From an uncultured Alistipes sp. (GTDB lineage Bacteria > Bacteroidota > Bacteroidia > Bacteroidales > Rikenellaceae), in assembly GCA_900541585.1 (NCBI GenBank), contig UQKD01000002.1, positions 62,001 through 126,000 of the forward strand: 64,000 nt of DNA, given 5' to 3'. Position numbers and translations under genes: made by a program. This document shows positions 1 to 8,962 of the stretch, one piece after another. Position 1 is the first letter of the stretch; each line of letters begins with the position of its first letter. The notes under the pieces were generated by a model, which searched no databases, was not told the DNA's origin, and was given only the letters and a program-made list of their open reading frames with translations.

Positions 1-2866
1 GCTCGGTGCCGGGGACGCCCTGATTTCGGTCTCCTACCTGGGCTATGTCACCCGGCAGATCGTCATCGGCGACCGTACGGAAGTCGACGTCAACCTGGTC
101 CCCGATGCCAAAAACACCATCAACGAGGTGGTGGTCATCGGTTACGGCGCGGTGAAGAAATCCGACCTGACGGGTTCGGTCTCCAACGTGAAGATGTCCG
201 ACATCCGCGACGTGCCCAACACGTCGGTCGACCAGGCTCTGCAGGGCCGCATCGCCGGTGTGGACATCATGTCGACTTCGGGTGCGCCGGGGGCCACGAC
301 CTCGATCCGCGTGCGCGGCACGCGTTCGATCTCGGCGTCGAACGAACCGCTGATCGTCGTCGACGGCGTGATCGACGCCGTGAGCGACCTGAACGACATC
401 AACTCGGCCGACATCGAGCAGATTTCGGTACTCAAGGACGCCTCGTCGACGGCCATCTACGGCTCGCGCGGCGCCAACGGCGTGATCATCGTCACCACGC
501 GGCAGGGAGTCACCTCGAAGCCGTCGGTCACGGCCAAGGCCGAATTCGGCGTCTCGAAACTCGCCCGCGACCTCGACCTGATGGATGCGCAGGAGTTCGT
601 CCGCTATCTCAACGACCGGAACTATTTCTCCTCGCGCGACCCGCAGCGTCCGCCGCGCTTCGACCCTTCGGAGTACGGGCGCGGGACCGACTGGATCGAC
701 GAGATCACCCGCACGGCCCTCTACCAGAACTATAACCTTTCGGTCAGCGGCCGCAGCCAGAAGTCGAGCTACTTCGCGGCCCTCGGCGGCAACGACACGC
801 AGGGTATCGTCGACGGCAGCGGGTTCCGCCGCATCACGGCCCGTCTGAATCTCTCGTACGACTTCGCCAAGTGGCTGACCGTCGGTTTCAAGGGCAGCTA
901 CACCTTCCGCGACGAGAATCCCAACCGGGCGACCATCGGCGGCGCGAACATCTGGGACGGCGCCGTCTACCTGGCCCCGACGATGGGTCCCAAAGACTAT
1001 ATCAACCCCCTCTACGAGAACGGCGTGCGCATCGATACGCCCCGCGCCAAGATCGACTGCAACGAGAACGAGAGCGAGCGCATGACCAATACCGACGTGC
1101 TGGAGTTCACGATCAGGCCCGTGCGCGGGCTGATCATCAAGAGCCAGAACTCCTACATGGTCTACCAGCGCCACGACTATCAGTTCTGGCCCAGCTACCT
1201 GCCGAAGCGTACCGAGGGCGAAGGCTCCGACGCCTACCGTTACGAGGGCGATGCCCGGCGGCTGACCTCGGAAAATACGGTCTCCTACTCGAAGAAATTC
1301 GCCTCGGGGCACTATTTCGATGCGATGGCGGGCTTTTCGGCCACGCACGAAACGGTGAACTCCTTTTCGCTGAAGGCCGAGGGGCTGCTCACCGACGATC
1401 TGAAGTGGAACAACATGAACACCATCGGCAGCAAGGAGAACTACAACGCCGGGACCAATTCGAACAAGGTCGTGCGCGAGTCGGTGCTCATGCGCCTGAA
1501 CTACAACTACAAGAGCCGCTACTACTTCACCTTCACGGGCCGTTACGACGGGTCGTCGAACTTCGCCGAGAACAACAAATGGGGCTTTTTCCCCTCGGCG
1601 GCCGTCAAGTGGAACGCCAAGAACGAGAATTTCCTCAAGCAGGTGCGCTGGCTCGACGAGCTGTCGCTGCGCCTGAGTGCCGGACGCACGGGTAACGACG
1701 CCATCTCGACCTACCGTTCGCTCGAAGCCTACGGCACGACCACCAACGGCTATCTGTTCGGCGGCACGCAGTCGGCGTCGTTCTTCCCCTCGCGTGTGGC
1801 CAACCCCGACCTGACGTGGGAGAAAACCACGCTCTACAATGCGGGACTCGACTTCTCGGCCTTCGACGGCCGCCTGAACGTCACCGTCGACGGCTACTAT
1901 TCGACCACCCGCGACCTGCTGCTTTCCTTGCAGACGATCCACACCACGGGCTACACGAGCCGCTTCACGAATCTGGGCAAGACGTCGAACCGCGGCGTCG
2001 AGGTATCGGTCGAGAGCCGTAACATCGTGAAGCCGAAATTCGGCTGGACGACGAGTTTCACCCTCTCGCACAACAAGCAGATGGTCGACGACATCGGCCA
2101 CGAAGAGTATGTCTCGTGCCTCGAAAGCGGCGGCAATACCAACTACATGATGTACGGCTACAAGACGGGCTATCCCCTCAATGCGCTCTGGGGATTCCAG
2201 TACGCCGGGGTCTGGAAGACGACCGACCAGTTCGAGCGCAACCGCTTTACCAAGAGTTACATCTCCTCGTCGACGGGCAGCGACGCCCAGCTGATGCTGG
2301 GGTATCCCAAGTACGTCGACCAGAACCGCGACGGCATTCTTTCGGAAGAGGACCTGATCTATCTGGGCAACTCCGACCCCGTGCTTTACGGCGGTTTGCA
2401 GAACACCTTCAATATCGGCAACCTGCGCATCGGATTCTACTTCTCCTACTCGCTGGGCGGCAAGATCTACAACTACTCCGAACTGGCGATGGCCGGCGGT
2501 TACGCCACCAACCAGTACCGCTACATGCTCGACGCGTGGCATCCCGTGCGTAACCCGGATTCCGACCTGCCCCGTGCGGGGACCGACGACCGGCTGGTTC
2601 CCAGTTCGTTGCAGGTGCACGACGCCTCGTACCTGCGTCTGAAGAACGCCACGGTCTCCTACACGTTCGACCTGCGGAAGAAGACCCGCCTGCTGCGCGA
2701 CATCACGCTGGCCGTCACGGGCGAGAATCTCTGGCTCTGGACCAAGTACAACGGTTTCGACCCCGACGTTTCGAGCGAGGGGACCAGTTCGACCCTGCGC
2801 CGCGTCGACATGGGCGCCTATCCCCGTTCGCGGATGTTCGTGTTCAGCATCCAGCTGCGTTATTAA
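1..2866 (+). CDS. SusC/RagA-type TonB-dependent outer-membrane receptor, 5' partial
   Basis: The frame is open from base 2, so the start codon lies before the window; about 954 residues are visible. The first residues are the end of a CarboxypepD_reg-like domain (ISVSYLGYVTRQI), followed by the TonB-box-like NEVVVIGYG and a plug domain with SusC hallmarks (LIVVDGVID, then ISVLKDASSTAIYGSRGANG). The remainder is a long beta-barrel ending in an aromatic-rich strand (VFSIQLRY). SusC proteins take up ligands across the outer membrane with energy from TonB, working with a SusD lipoprotein lid, which is encoded 25 bp downstream. It is the first visible gene of an operon running to 16168. The ligand is unknown; the downstream genes argue against an ordinary glycan-hydrolase locus. 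The internal ATG at 128 is not the true start, since homology continues upstream of it. Confidence 0.95.
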   Translation, partial: LGAGDALISVSYLGYVTRQIVIGDRTEVDVNLVPDAKNTINEVVVIGYGAVKKSDLTGSVSNVKMSDIRDVPNTSVDQALQGRIAGVDIMSTSGAPGATTSIRVRGTRSISASNEPLIVVDGVIDAVSDLNDINSADIEQISVLKDASSTAIYGSRGANGVIIVTTRQGVTSKPSVTAKAEFGVSKLARDLDLMDAQEFVRYLNDRNYFSSRDPQRPPRFDPSEYGRGTDWIDEITRTALYQNYNLSVSGRSQKSSYFAALGGNDTQGIVDGSGFRRITARLNLSYDFAKWLTVGFKGSYTFRDENPNRATIGGANIWDGAVYLAPTMGPKDYINPLYENGVRIDTPRAKIDCNENESERMTNTDVLEFTIRPVRGLIIKSQNSYMVYQRHDYQFWPSYLPKRTEGEGSDAYRYEGDARRLTSENTVSYSKKFASGHYFDAMAGFSATHETVNSFSLKAEGLLTDDLKWNNMNTIGSKENYNAGTNSNKVVRESVLMRLNYNYKSRYYFTFTGRYDGSSNFAENNKWGFFPSAAVKWNAKNENFLKQVRWLDELSLRLSAGRTGNDAISTYRSLEAYGTTTNGYLFGGTQSASFFPSRVANPDLTWEKTTLYNAGLDFSAFDGRLNVTVDGYYSTTRDLLLSLQTIHTTGYTSRFTNLGKTSNRGVEVSVESRNIVKPKFGWTTSFTLSHNKQMVDDIGHEEYVSCLESGGNTNYMMYGYKTGYPLNALWGFQYAGVWKTTDQFERNRFTKSYISSSTGSDAQLMLGYPKYVDQNRDGILSEEDLIYLGNSDPVLYGGLQNTFNIGNLRIGFYFSYSLGGKIYNYSELAMAGGYATNQYRYMLDAWHPVRNPDSDLPRAGTDDRLVPSSLQVHDASYLRLKNATVSYTFDLRKKTRLLRDITLAVTGENLWLWTKYNGFDPDVSSEGTSSTLRRVDMGAYPRSRMFVFSIQLRY

Positions 2867-2891
2867 ATCCACCCGACAATTTCCGAAGAAG

Positions 2892-4559
2892 ATGAAAAAC
2901 TTCAATCAATTCATACTGACGCTCCTCGCGGCGGGACTGCTCGCCTCCTGTTCGCTGACGGAGGAGCCGACCTCGTTCGTCAACCGCAAGTCGTTCTACA
3001 AGAACGAGTCGCAGTGCATTGCGGCGCTCAATTCGTGCTACATGCCCGCGAATGCGATCTATACGGCCAACTTCATGCTGGTCACCGAGGCCTGCACCGA
3101 CATCTGGTACTCCTCCTCGACGACCGTCGACGCCTGCCTCGACGTGACCCCCGCCAAGCCGCAGTACGGCAAAACGGTCTGGACGCAGGGTTACAAGGGC
3201 GTCATGTACTGCAACGAGTGCGTCGAGTGCATCTCGACGGCCGACCTGGCCGACGAGGTGAAGATGCCCCTGGCGGCCGAAGCCCGCGTGATGCGCGCGC
3301 TTTACTACTATATCCTGACCTGCATGTTCGGCGACGTGCCGTTCTACACCACGATGGTCGACACCGACCAGCGGCTGGCCGAAATCCGCCGCCTGCCCCG
3401 CACCCCGGCCCACGAAATCCGCCAGGAGCTGTACGACGACCTGGAGCAGAACGCCCTGCCGTGGTTCACCGTCGAGAACGGTCGCAAGTGCCGTGCCTCG
3501 GAGGCCGTCGACAACCGTTCGGGCTATGCGCTGGCGCTGATGCTGATGGCCAAGTTCGCCCTGTGGAACGAGGACTGGAACGGGGCGCTGATCCCCCTGC
3601 AGGCCCTTGAGGAGCTGTACGGCGACTTCAACGAAGGCAACTACCCGCTGGCCGAGACCCAGTGGCGCTACAAGAACCCCGCGGAGACCATTTTCGAGAT
3701 CCAGCACGCCTGGTCGCTCACCGGCACGCAGTACAACGGCAACGTGGCGGCGATCATGATGCCCACGCACAACGGCGACGGGGTCTTCGACGGCGTACCT
3801 CTGAAGGGTTACGGCACGTCGATGCCTGGCTGGTCGTCGCTGCGGGCCAACAACCGCTATGCGATCTTCCGCCCCGCGACGGGCAACACGCAGACCGAGC
3901 ATACGGCCTACATCGACGCGCTGTTCAACCCCCTGCCCCTGACCTACGACACCTACGACGCGACGCTGAACCGCTATACGGTGAGGATCGACCGCGAGGC
4001 GCTGGCCGCCGGGGAGATCCGCGGGCAGAAGATCGACCGCCGCGTGCAGTACTTCCTCGGCCTAGGCGACCTGGAGGCGGGCGAGACCTTTAAGATCACG
4101 CGCAACTACGGTGTGCCCTGGCCCGGTCCGAAATTCTGGTGTCCGGACATCGAGCAGAACTACGACTCGAACAACTACCGCATTTTCCGCTATGCCGACG
4201 CCATTCTGATGATGGCCGAATGTTACTGCAACCTGGAGAACGCCGAGGAGACGATGCGTTACCTGAACCTGGTCCGCGAACGTGCGGGCGTCGATCCCGT
4301 CACCAATTTCACGGGCTTCGAAGACCTCACGCTGGCCATCCGCTGCGAGCGCGCCCGGGAGTTGGGCGGCGAGTTCCAGCGCAAGTTCGACCTCGTGCGC
4401 TGGGGCATCTGGTACGATCAGACCTACGCCTACACCAACAACGCGACGCTCAAGGGCAAGATGCGTCCCTGCCACCGCTATTATCCCATTCCCGACGCGC
4501 AGTGCGCCCTCTCGGGCTATGTGCTGACCAACGACGAGTACCTTGCCGACGGATTATAA
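2892..4559 (+). CDS. SusD/RagB-family surface lipoprotein
   Basis: A 555-residue protein with a lipoprotein signal peptide (lipobox LLASC, Cys near residue 20) followed by the typical SusD start SLTEEPTSFVN. The C-terminal part carries the usual SusD signature: YRIFRYADAILMMAE, then a tetratricopeptide-like stretch (NLVRERAGV) and a final region with ERARELGGEFQRKFDLVRW. SusD proteins sit on the outer leaflet, bind substrate and close over the SusC barrel. The gene follows the SusC gene by 25 bp and precedes the first DUF5689 lipoprotein by 12 bp, so all are probably co-transcribed. Length is normal for the family. The ligand cannot be read from the sequence. Confidence 0.95.
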   Translation: MKNFNQFILTLLAAGLLASCSLTEEPTSFVNRKSFYKNESQCIAALNSCYMPANAIYTANFMLVTEACTDIWYSSSTTVDACLDVTPAKPQYGKTVWTQGYKGVMYCNECVECISTADLADEVKMPLAAEARVMRALYYYILTCMFGDVPFYTTMVDTDQRLAEIRRLPRTPAHEIRQELYDDLEQNALPWFTVENGRKCRASEAVDNRSGYALALMLMAKFALWNEDWNGALIPLQALEELYGDFNEGNYPLAETQWRYKNPAETIFEIQHAWSLTGTQYNGNVAAIMMPTHNGDGVFDGVPLKGYGTSMPGWSSLRANNRYAIFRPATGNTQTEHTAYIDALFNPLPLTYDTYDATLNRYTVRIDREALAAGEIRGQKIDRRVQYFLGLGDLEAGETFKITRNYGVPWPGPKFWCPDIEQNYDSNNYRIFRYADAILMMAECYCNLENAEETMRYLNLVRERAGVDPVTNFTGFEDLTLAIRCERARELGGEFQRKFDLVRWGIWYDQTYAYTNNATLKGKMRPCHRYYPIPDAQCALSGYVLTNDEYLADGL

Positions 4560-4571
4560 AAACCAGAACCG

Positions 4572-7301
4572 ATGAAACGAATCAACAACCTGATACTGGC
4601 GCTGGCGGGACTCTTCGCGGCCGCGTGCGCCGACACCTTCGAGGAACGTTACGACCTGGCTGTCAACACGGACCGCTATTCGGTCACGGCCGAGGCCGGC
4701 AAACTCCCCGTCACGGTCTACTGCTCGGAAGCGTGGACCGCGCAGCTCACCGCCGAATCGGCGTGGGCGACGCTCGACCGCACGGCCGGCAGCGGCATCA
4801 CGACCATCCGCCTCAATTATGCCGATAACCCCGGACTGGCCCGCTCGGTCGGGGTCGTGCTGCGCGGCTCGGGACTTGAAAAGACCGTCACCGTGGTCCA
4901 GAAGGCGGGAATCACCGCCCCCGAACTGATCTTCCTCTCGAAGGACCTCGCCTTCGCCAACGGCGCCTACAAGGGCACGGCGGCCTTCGAAACCAACCTG
5001 CCCGACGAGCTTCTCCGCGATGTCGTGCCGGCGGTGACCTACGCCGCGGAGGGCGACGCGTGGATTTCCGACGTCGCCTACCACGCCGACGACACGGAGG
5101 CGGGCGAGACCGAAATCCCGCTGGCCCGCCGGGGGCTGATCACCTTCTCCACGGCCGCCAACGCCACGGGAGAACCCCGCACGGCAACGGTCGGATTTTC
5201 GGTCGAGGATGCCGACGGCAATGTCTTCGGCGACTCGTTCACCGTGACGCAGAGCGCCGACGAGGGCCGCATCACGCTCGCCGACGACGTGGTCCCCATC
5301 GAGGGCGGCCGACGCGCTGTGGCCTTCTCGACCAACCTCGGGGCGCTGCTTGCGGAGATGAAGGTCGAAGTCACCTATGCCGATCCGGCCGTCGCGGGCT
5401 TTATCTCCGATGTCGAACTCGGCGCCGGGGAGCTGACCTATGCGATTGCGGCGAACGAGGGCGTGGAGAAACGTTATGCAACGATCACGGTCTCCTGCAC
5501 CGACCTTGCGGGCGGTGTGGTTTCGGCCTCTTCGAACATCACCCAGCGGGTGACGGCCCAGCCGCGCGAACTTCCGTTCGCCGACCTGCGGGCGCTCTTC
5601 ACGGCCGAGGACAAACCCTACGCCAGCGACGAGGACCATATCGATTACCTGCTGTGCCGTGTCATCGGCGATGCAGGAAACCCGAACATGGATCAGAACC
5701 TCAATACGGGTCCCAACAGCATCACCACCGACGAAAACGACCGCACGAACTACGTGCAGAGCATGGACGGCCGCTACGGCTTCCGCCTGAAGTTCGCCAC
5801 GGCCGCCGACAACGTCTGCCTGCGCGGCGAACAGGTGAAAATCCTGCTCGACGGCGTGACCCTCTCGCGCGAAAGCGATCCGATGCGCTACACGCTGCGC
5901 GGCGTGAAGGCCGGAAACATCGGGAAGGTGGCCGAAGCCTCCGCCCTGGAACCCAAGGCGCGGACCATCGCGACGCTCACCGACGACGACATCTACACCT
6001 ATTGCGCGCTTTCGGGACTGGAATTCTCCGTCAAGGAGGGTGCCTACACCAATGTCCGCGAGTACGACGCCATCGGCAATCCCTGCAACGAAGGCATCGC
6101 CTTCCCCGGCAACGCACAGGCCCAGAAGGCCAAGGACGGCGCGGCCAACCTGCTCTACGACGGAGACAACGACGCGATCTACATGCTCGTGAACATGAAC
6201 TGCGGCTGGCGCCGCACCGGGCAGAGCGTGCCGCAGGGTGTCGGCACGGTCGGCGGCATCGTGGTCCACACGCCGATGGAGCGCTGGGGCGGCAACGTGG
6301 GACGTTATTCGATCCGGCCTTTCGACGAAGGGGACATCGCCATCCCGCGCGCCGCGGCGTCGGCCTATGCGACGCTCGTCGAATGGCGGCTGGACAAGGC
6401 CGTGATTTCGGTCGGGGCCTACAAGTGGAACGACAACGGGACCTACACGGTCGGCTCGGCGGCCAATTCGGCCACGCAGCTCGTCCAGAACCGGATGCAC
6501 GCCACGACCGACAACACAGGCGGCGGAGCGCGGCTTTACAGCGAGAACCGCATGCTCAACCAGACGGTTACCGCCGACCGTTCATACCCCATCGCCATCG
6601 TCCACGGCTACCGCGGGCTGAATGTCTCGAACTATGTCTCGGGCGACGGCACGACGATGGGCATGTCGAAATACACGATGCTGGGCTTCCTCGGCAACGT
6701 CGCCGGCTGGTACGAGTGGAACGGCGATACGTGGACGGGCCGGACCAACGGCATCGTGATGGAGTTCTCGACGGCGGGCGTCGGCGGCTCGGCCGCCGCG
6801 GTCAGCTTCTCGACCGCCGCGGGCAAGCACAGCACCAACGAGGCCGCCTGCTCGTGGACCAACGCCAGCTCGTATCCCGTCTACTGGAAGGTGGAGTACG
6901 CCACCTCGGCCGACGGGGTGACGTGGAGCGACTACACCGAAGCCGTCAACGCCGCCACCGGGAAGCGCGGTTTCGAAATGCGCTCGCTGCCGTGGTGCAT
7001 CAACAACGGCGCCTCGCGCACGTCGATCTACGATACGGCCAACCAGACGGGCCTTTACACCCAGTCCGACTTCGGATTCGGCCTCGTGCCCTACCGCTTC
7101 GTGCTGCCCGCCGAGGTGCTCGGCAAAACGAAGGTGCGGGTGCGCATCAGCCCGTCGTCCGACGTCATCGCGACATGGAACACCGGTATCGGCAGCTACG
7201 CCCTGGGCCAGACGCACCGTAACCTGCGCATAGCGCGGACCTATCCGTTCGACATCGCCAACGGCGTCTATGTCGAAGACCTTTCGATCCAATACAAATA
7301 G
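4572..7301 (+). CDS. Lipoprotein with BACON-like domains and a DUF5689-type domain (paralog 1 of 4)
   Basis: A 909-residue lipoprotein (signal ends AAAC, Cys at residue 19). Residues 36-116 look like a BACON/Ig-type beta sandwich (CSEAWTAQL...VVQKAG); two similar sandwiches follow to about residue 328, each ending in a VTQ-type strand. Residues 330-600 match the DUF5689-type domain: FADLRALF, then DGRYGFRLKF, then NCGWRRTGQSVPQGVG, GIVVHTPMERWGGNVGRYSIRPFDEGDIA. The C-terminal 280 residues form another beta-rich region with the shared motif MRSLPW. Known of the families: BACON domains are Bacteroidetes modules thought to bind carbohydrate or mucin; DUF5689 has no established function. Three paralogs follow in this locus. 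I infer a surface ligand-binding protein next to SusCD; no catalytic residues are recognisable. Confidence 0.8.
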   Translation: MKRINNLILALAGLFAAACADTFEERYDLAVNTDRYSVTAEAGKLPVTVYCSEAWTAQLTAESAWATLDRTAGSGITTIRLNYADNPGLARSVGVVLRGSGLEKTVTVVQKAGITAPELIFLSKDLAFANGAYKGTAAFETNLPDELLRDVVPAVTYAAEGDAWISDVAYHADDTEAGETEIPLARRGLITFSTAANATGEPRTATVGFSVEDADGNVFGDSFTVTQSADEGRITLADDVVPIEGGRRAVAFSTNLGALLAEMKVEVTYADPAVAGFISDVELGAGELTYAIAANEGVEKRYATITVSCTDLAGGVVSASSNITQRVTAQPRELPFADLRALFTAEDKPYASDEDHIDYLLCRVIGDAGNPNMDQNLNTGPNSITTDENDRTNYVQSMDGRYGFRLKFATAADNVCLRGEQVKILLDGVTLSRESDPMRYTLRGVKAGNIGKVAEASALEPKARTIATLTDDDIYTYCALSGLEFSVKEGAYTNVREYDAIGNPCNEGIAFPGNAQAQKAKDGAANLLYDGDNDAIYMLVNMNCGWRRTGQSVPQGVGTVGGIVVHTPMERWGGNVGRYSIRPFDEGDIAIPRAAASAYATLVEWRLDKAVISVGAYKWNDNGTYTVGSAANSATQLVQNRMHATTDNTGGGARLYSENRMLNQTVTADRSYPIAIVHGYRGLNVSNYVSGDGTTMGMSKYTMLGFLGNVAGWYEWNGDTWTGRTNGIVMEFSTAGVGGSAAAVSFSTAAGKHSTNEAACSWTNASSYPVYWKVEYATSADGVTWSDYTEAVNAATGKRGFEMRSLPWCINNGASRTSIYDTANQTGLYTQSDFGFGLVPYRFVLPAEVLGKTKVRVRISPSSDVIATWNTGIGSYALGQTHRNLRIARTYPFDIANGVYVEDLSIQYK

Positions 7302-7310
7302 TCCCGAACC

Positions 7311-8942
7311 ATGAAACACCTGCTGAAATACCTGCTCGCCGCCGCGGTCCTTCCCCTTTGGGGGCAGGCTGCGGCCGACGGGCCGTTCGGACAGCTCCGC
7401 GGGCTGTGCGAACCCGGGAAGTCGGTCTTGCTGACCGCCCCGACGGTGGTCGAAGGCATCGTCGTCAGCGACTACCGCAGCCCCAACACGGAGCTGAATC
7501 CCAACCTGAACTACTTTTCCGTCGATCTCGAAGAGAACGACCGCACGGCCTACGTCGAGGCCGCCGACGGCAGCTGCGGCATCCGTCTGCGCTTCGACGA
7601 GGCGAGTGAAAACCGGCTCGCCCGCTACGACCGCGTGCGTCTCGATCTCAACGGCTGCCGCCTTACGCGCACGGCTTCGCCCGACTGCATGACGCTGACG
7701 GGCGTGCAGGCGCTCAACGTACTCTCGGTCGCGCCCGGCACGGCCGCGGACCTTCCCCTAAAGGAGCGGACCGTCGCGACGCTCACCGACGACGACCTCT
7801 ATACCTTCGTGACGCTGCGCGATGCGGAGTTCGTCTTCAAGGAGGGTTCCTACACCAACATCTGGGAGCCTTACGCCCAGTCCTGCGGTGAACTCCACCA
7901 CTACAAATACGACATCAACAACCGCATGGACGGCTGGGCGTCGCTGGTCCGCGACGCCGAAGGCGGCACGATCTACATGCTGGTCAATACCCTCTGCGCG
8001 TGGCGCCGTGCCGGCAAACCCCTGCCGCAGGGCATGGGTCCGCTTTCGGGTGTGGTGGTCCACACGCCGATGCGCCGTTACGGCGGCGATATGGGCCGCT
8101 ATTCGATCCGCCCGCTCGACGAGGGCGACATCGCCGTCAGCCGCAAGCGCAACTCCCCGTGGAAACGTCTCACGGGGTGGCTGCTCGACGGTTCGGCGGG
8201 CGCGTCGCTCGAATTCGAACTGCTCGGCTACCAGAACCTCGGAACCGAGGGCCGGAAGGGCGACCGGGTGCTCAGCGACGCCGGAAGTTCGCGCGGTTAT
8301 CTTTGGACCGACTGCGGCGCTTTCGTGCACGTCGACGGCGACTACAACGCCCTCGGGACGCAGAACAAGGGATGGGTCGGCAACGGCGCGGTGGTCTTCA
8401 AGGCCCCGACGCCCGACTGGTACAAGTGGGACAACATGGGGCGCATGGTCGGCTCAAACGCCTTCTACATCGCTTTTCCGACCAAAAAAGCCCGCGGCAC
8501 GGCCCTGCAACTCGCCTTCGAGTGGGGCGCAGGCAACCAGGACGGCAATTTCTCGTGGAACTTCCCGCTGGAGTGGAAGGCCGAATATGCGGTCGACGGC
8601 GGCGAGTTCCAGCCTCTCCGGGACGCCGCCACGGGACGCGGGACCTTCGTGCTGCGCTCGCTGCCCTGGTGGGACAAGGTGATCGACGGCTCGGGCCATA
8701 CCGACCGTCTGCGCACGCCCTACGACTGCGGCATGGGCCTTCAGCAGCGCGTTTTCCGCCTGCCGGCCGAGGCCCTCGGCCGCGACGAGGTCGTCGTGCG
8801 CCTCTCGCCCGCCTCGGGTCTGTTGTCGCAGATCCGCGGCAACCCCTCCGCCGACGTGATGATCCCGACTTCGGTGGTCCGTAAAAACTGCAAACAAACC
8901 ACCGTCATCCGCTTCGGCACGATCACGGTCGATTACAAATAA
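7311..8942 (+). CDS. Secreted DUF5689-type protein without BACON domains (paralog 2 of 4)
   Basis: A 543-residue protein with a classical cleavable signal peptide (MKHLLKYLLAAAVLPLWGQAA) and no lipobox Cys, so probably periplasmic or released. The DUF5689-type core starts right after the signal: VVEGIVVSDYRSPN, YVEAADGSCGIRLRF, then the locus-specific block GWASLVRDAEGGTIYMLVN, CAWRRAGKPLPQGMG, VVVHTPMRRYGGDMGRYS, IRPLDEGDIAV. A beta-rich C-terminal domain has LRSLPWWD and FRLPAEALGRDEV. It is closest in build to the protein at 14576-16168. It lies 9 bp after paralog 1 and 20 bp before paralog 3. Function unknown; the fold of DUF5689 resembles OB-type beta barrels in my reading, which is only an inference. 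Confidence 0.75.
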   Translation: MKHLLKYLLAAAVLPLWGQAAADGPFGQLRGLCEPGKSVLLTAPTVVEGIVVSDYRSPNTELNPNLNYFSVDLEENDRTAYVEAADGSCGIRLRFDEASENRLARYDRVRLDLNGCRLTRTASPDCMTLTGVQALNVLSVAPGTAADLPLKERTVATLTDDDLYTFVTLRDAEFVFKEGSYTNIWEPYAQSCGELHHYKYDINNRMDGWASLVRDAEGGTIYMLVNTLCAWRRAGKPLPQGMGPLSGVVVHTPMRRYGGDMGRYSIRPLDEGDIAVSRKRNSPWKRLTGWLLDGSAGASLEFELLGYQNLGTEGRKGDRVLSDAGSSRGYLWTDCGAFVHVDGDYNALGTQNKGWVGNGAVVFKAPTPDWYKWDNMGRMVGSNAFYIAFPTKKARGTALQLAFEWGAGNQDGNFSWNFPLEWKAEYAVDGGEFQPLRDAATGRGTFVLRSLPWWDKVIDGSGHTDRLRTPYDCGMGLQQRVFRLPAEALGRDEVVVRLSPASGLLSQIRGNPSADVMIPTSVVRKNCKQTTVIRFGTITVDYK

Positions 8943-8962
8943 CCCCAAAACAGAACCTGAAC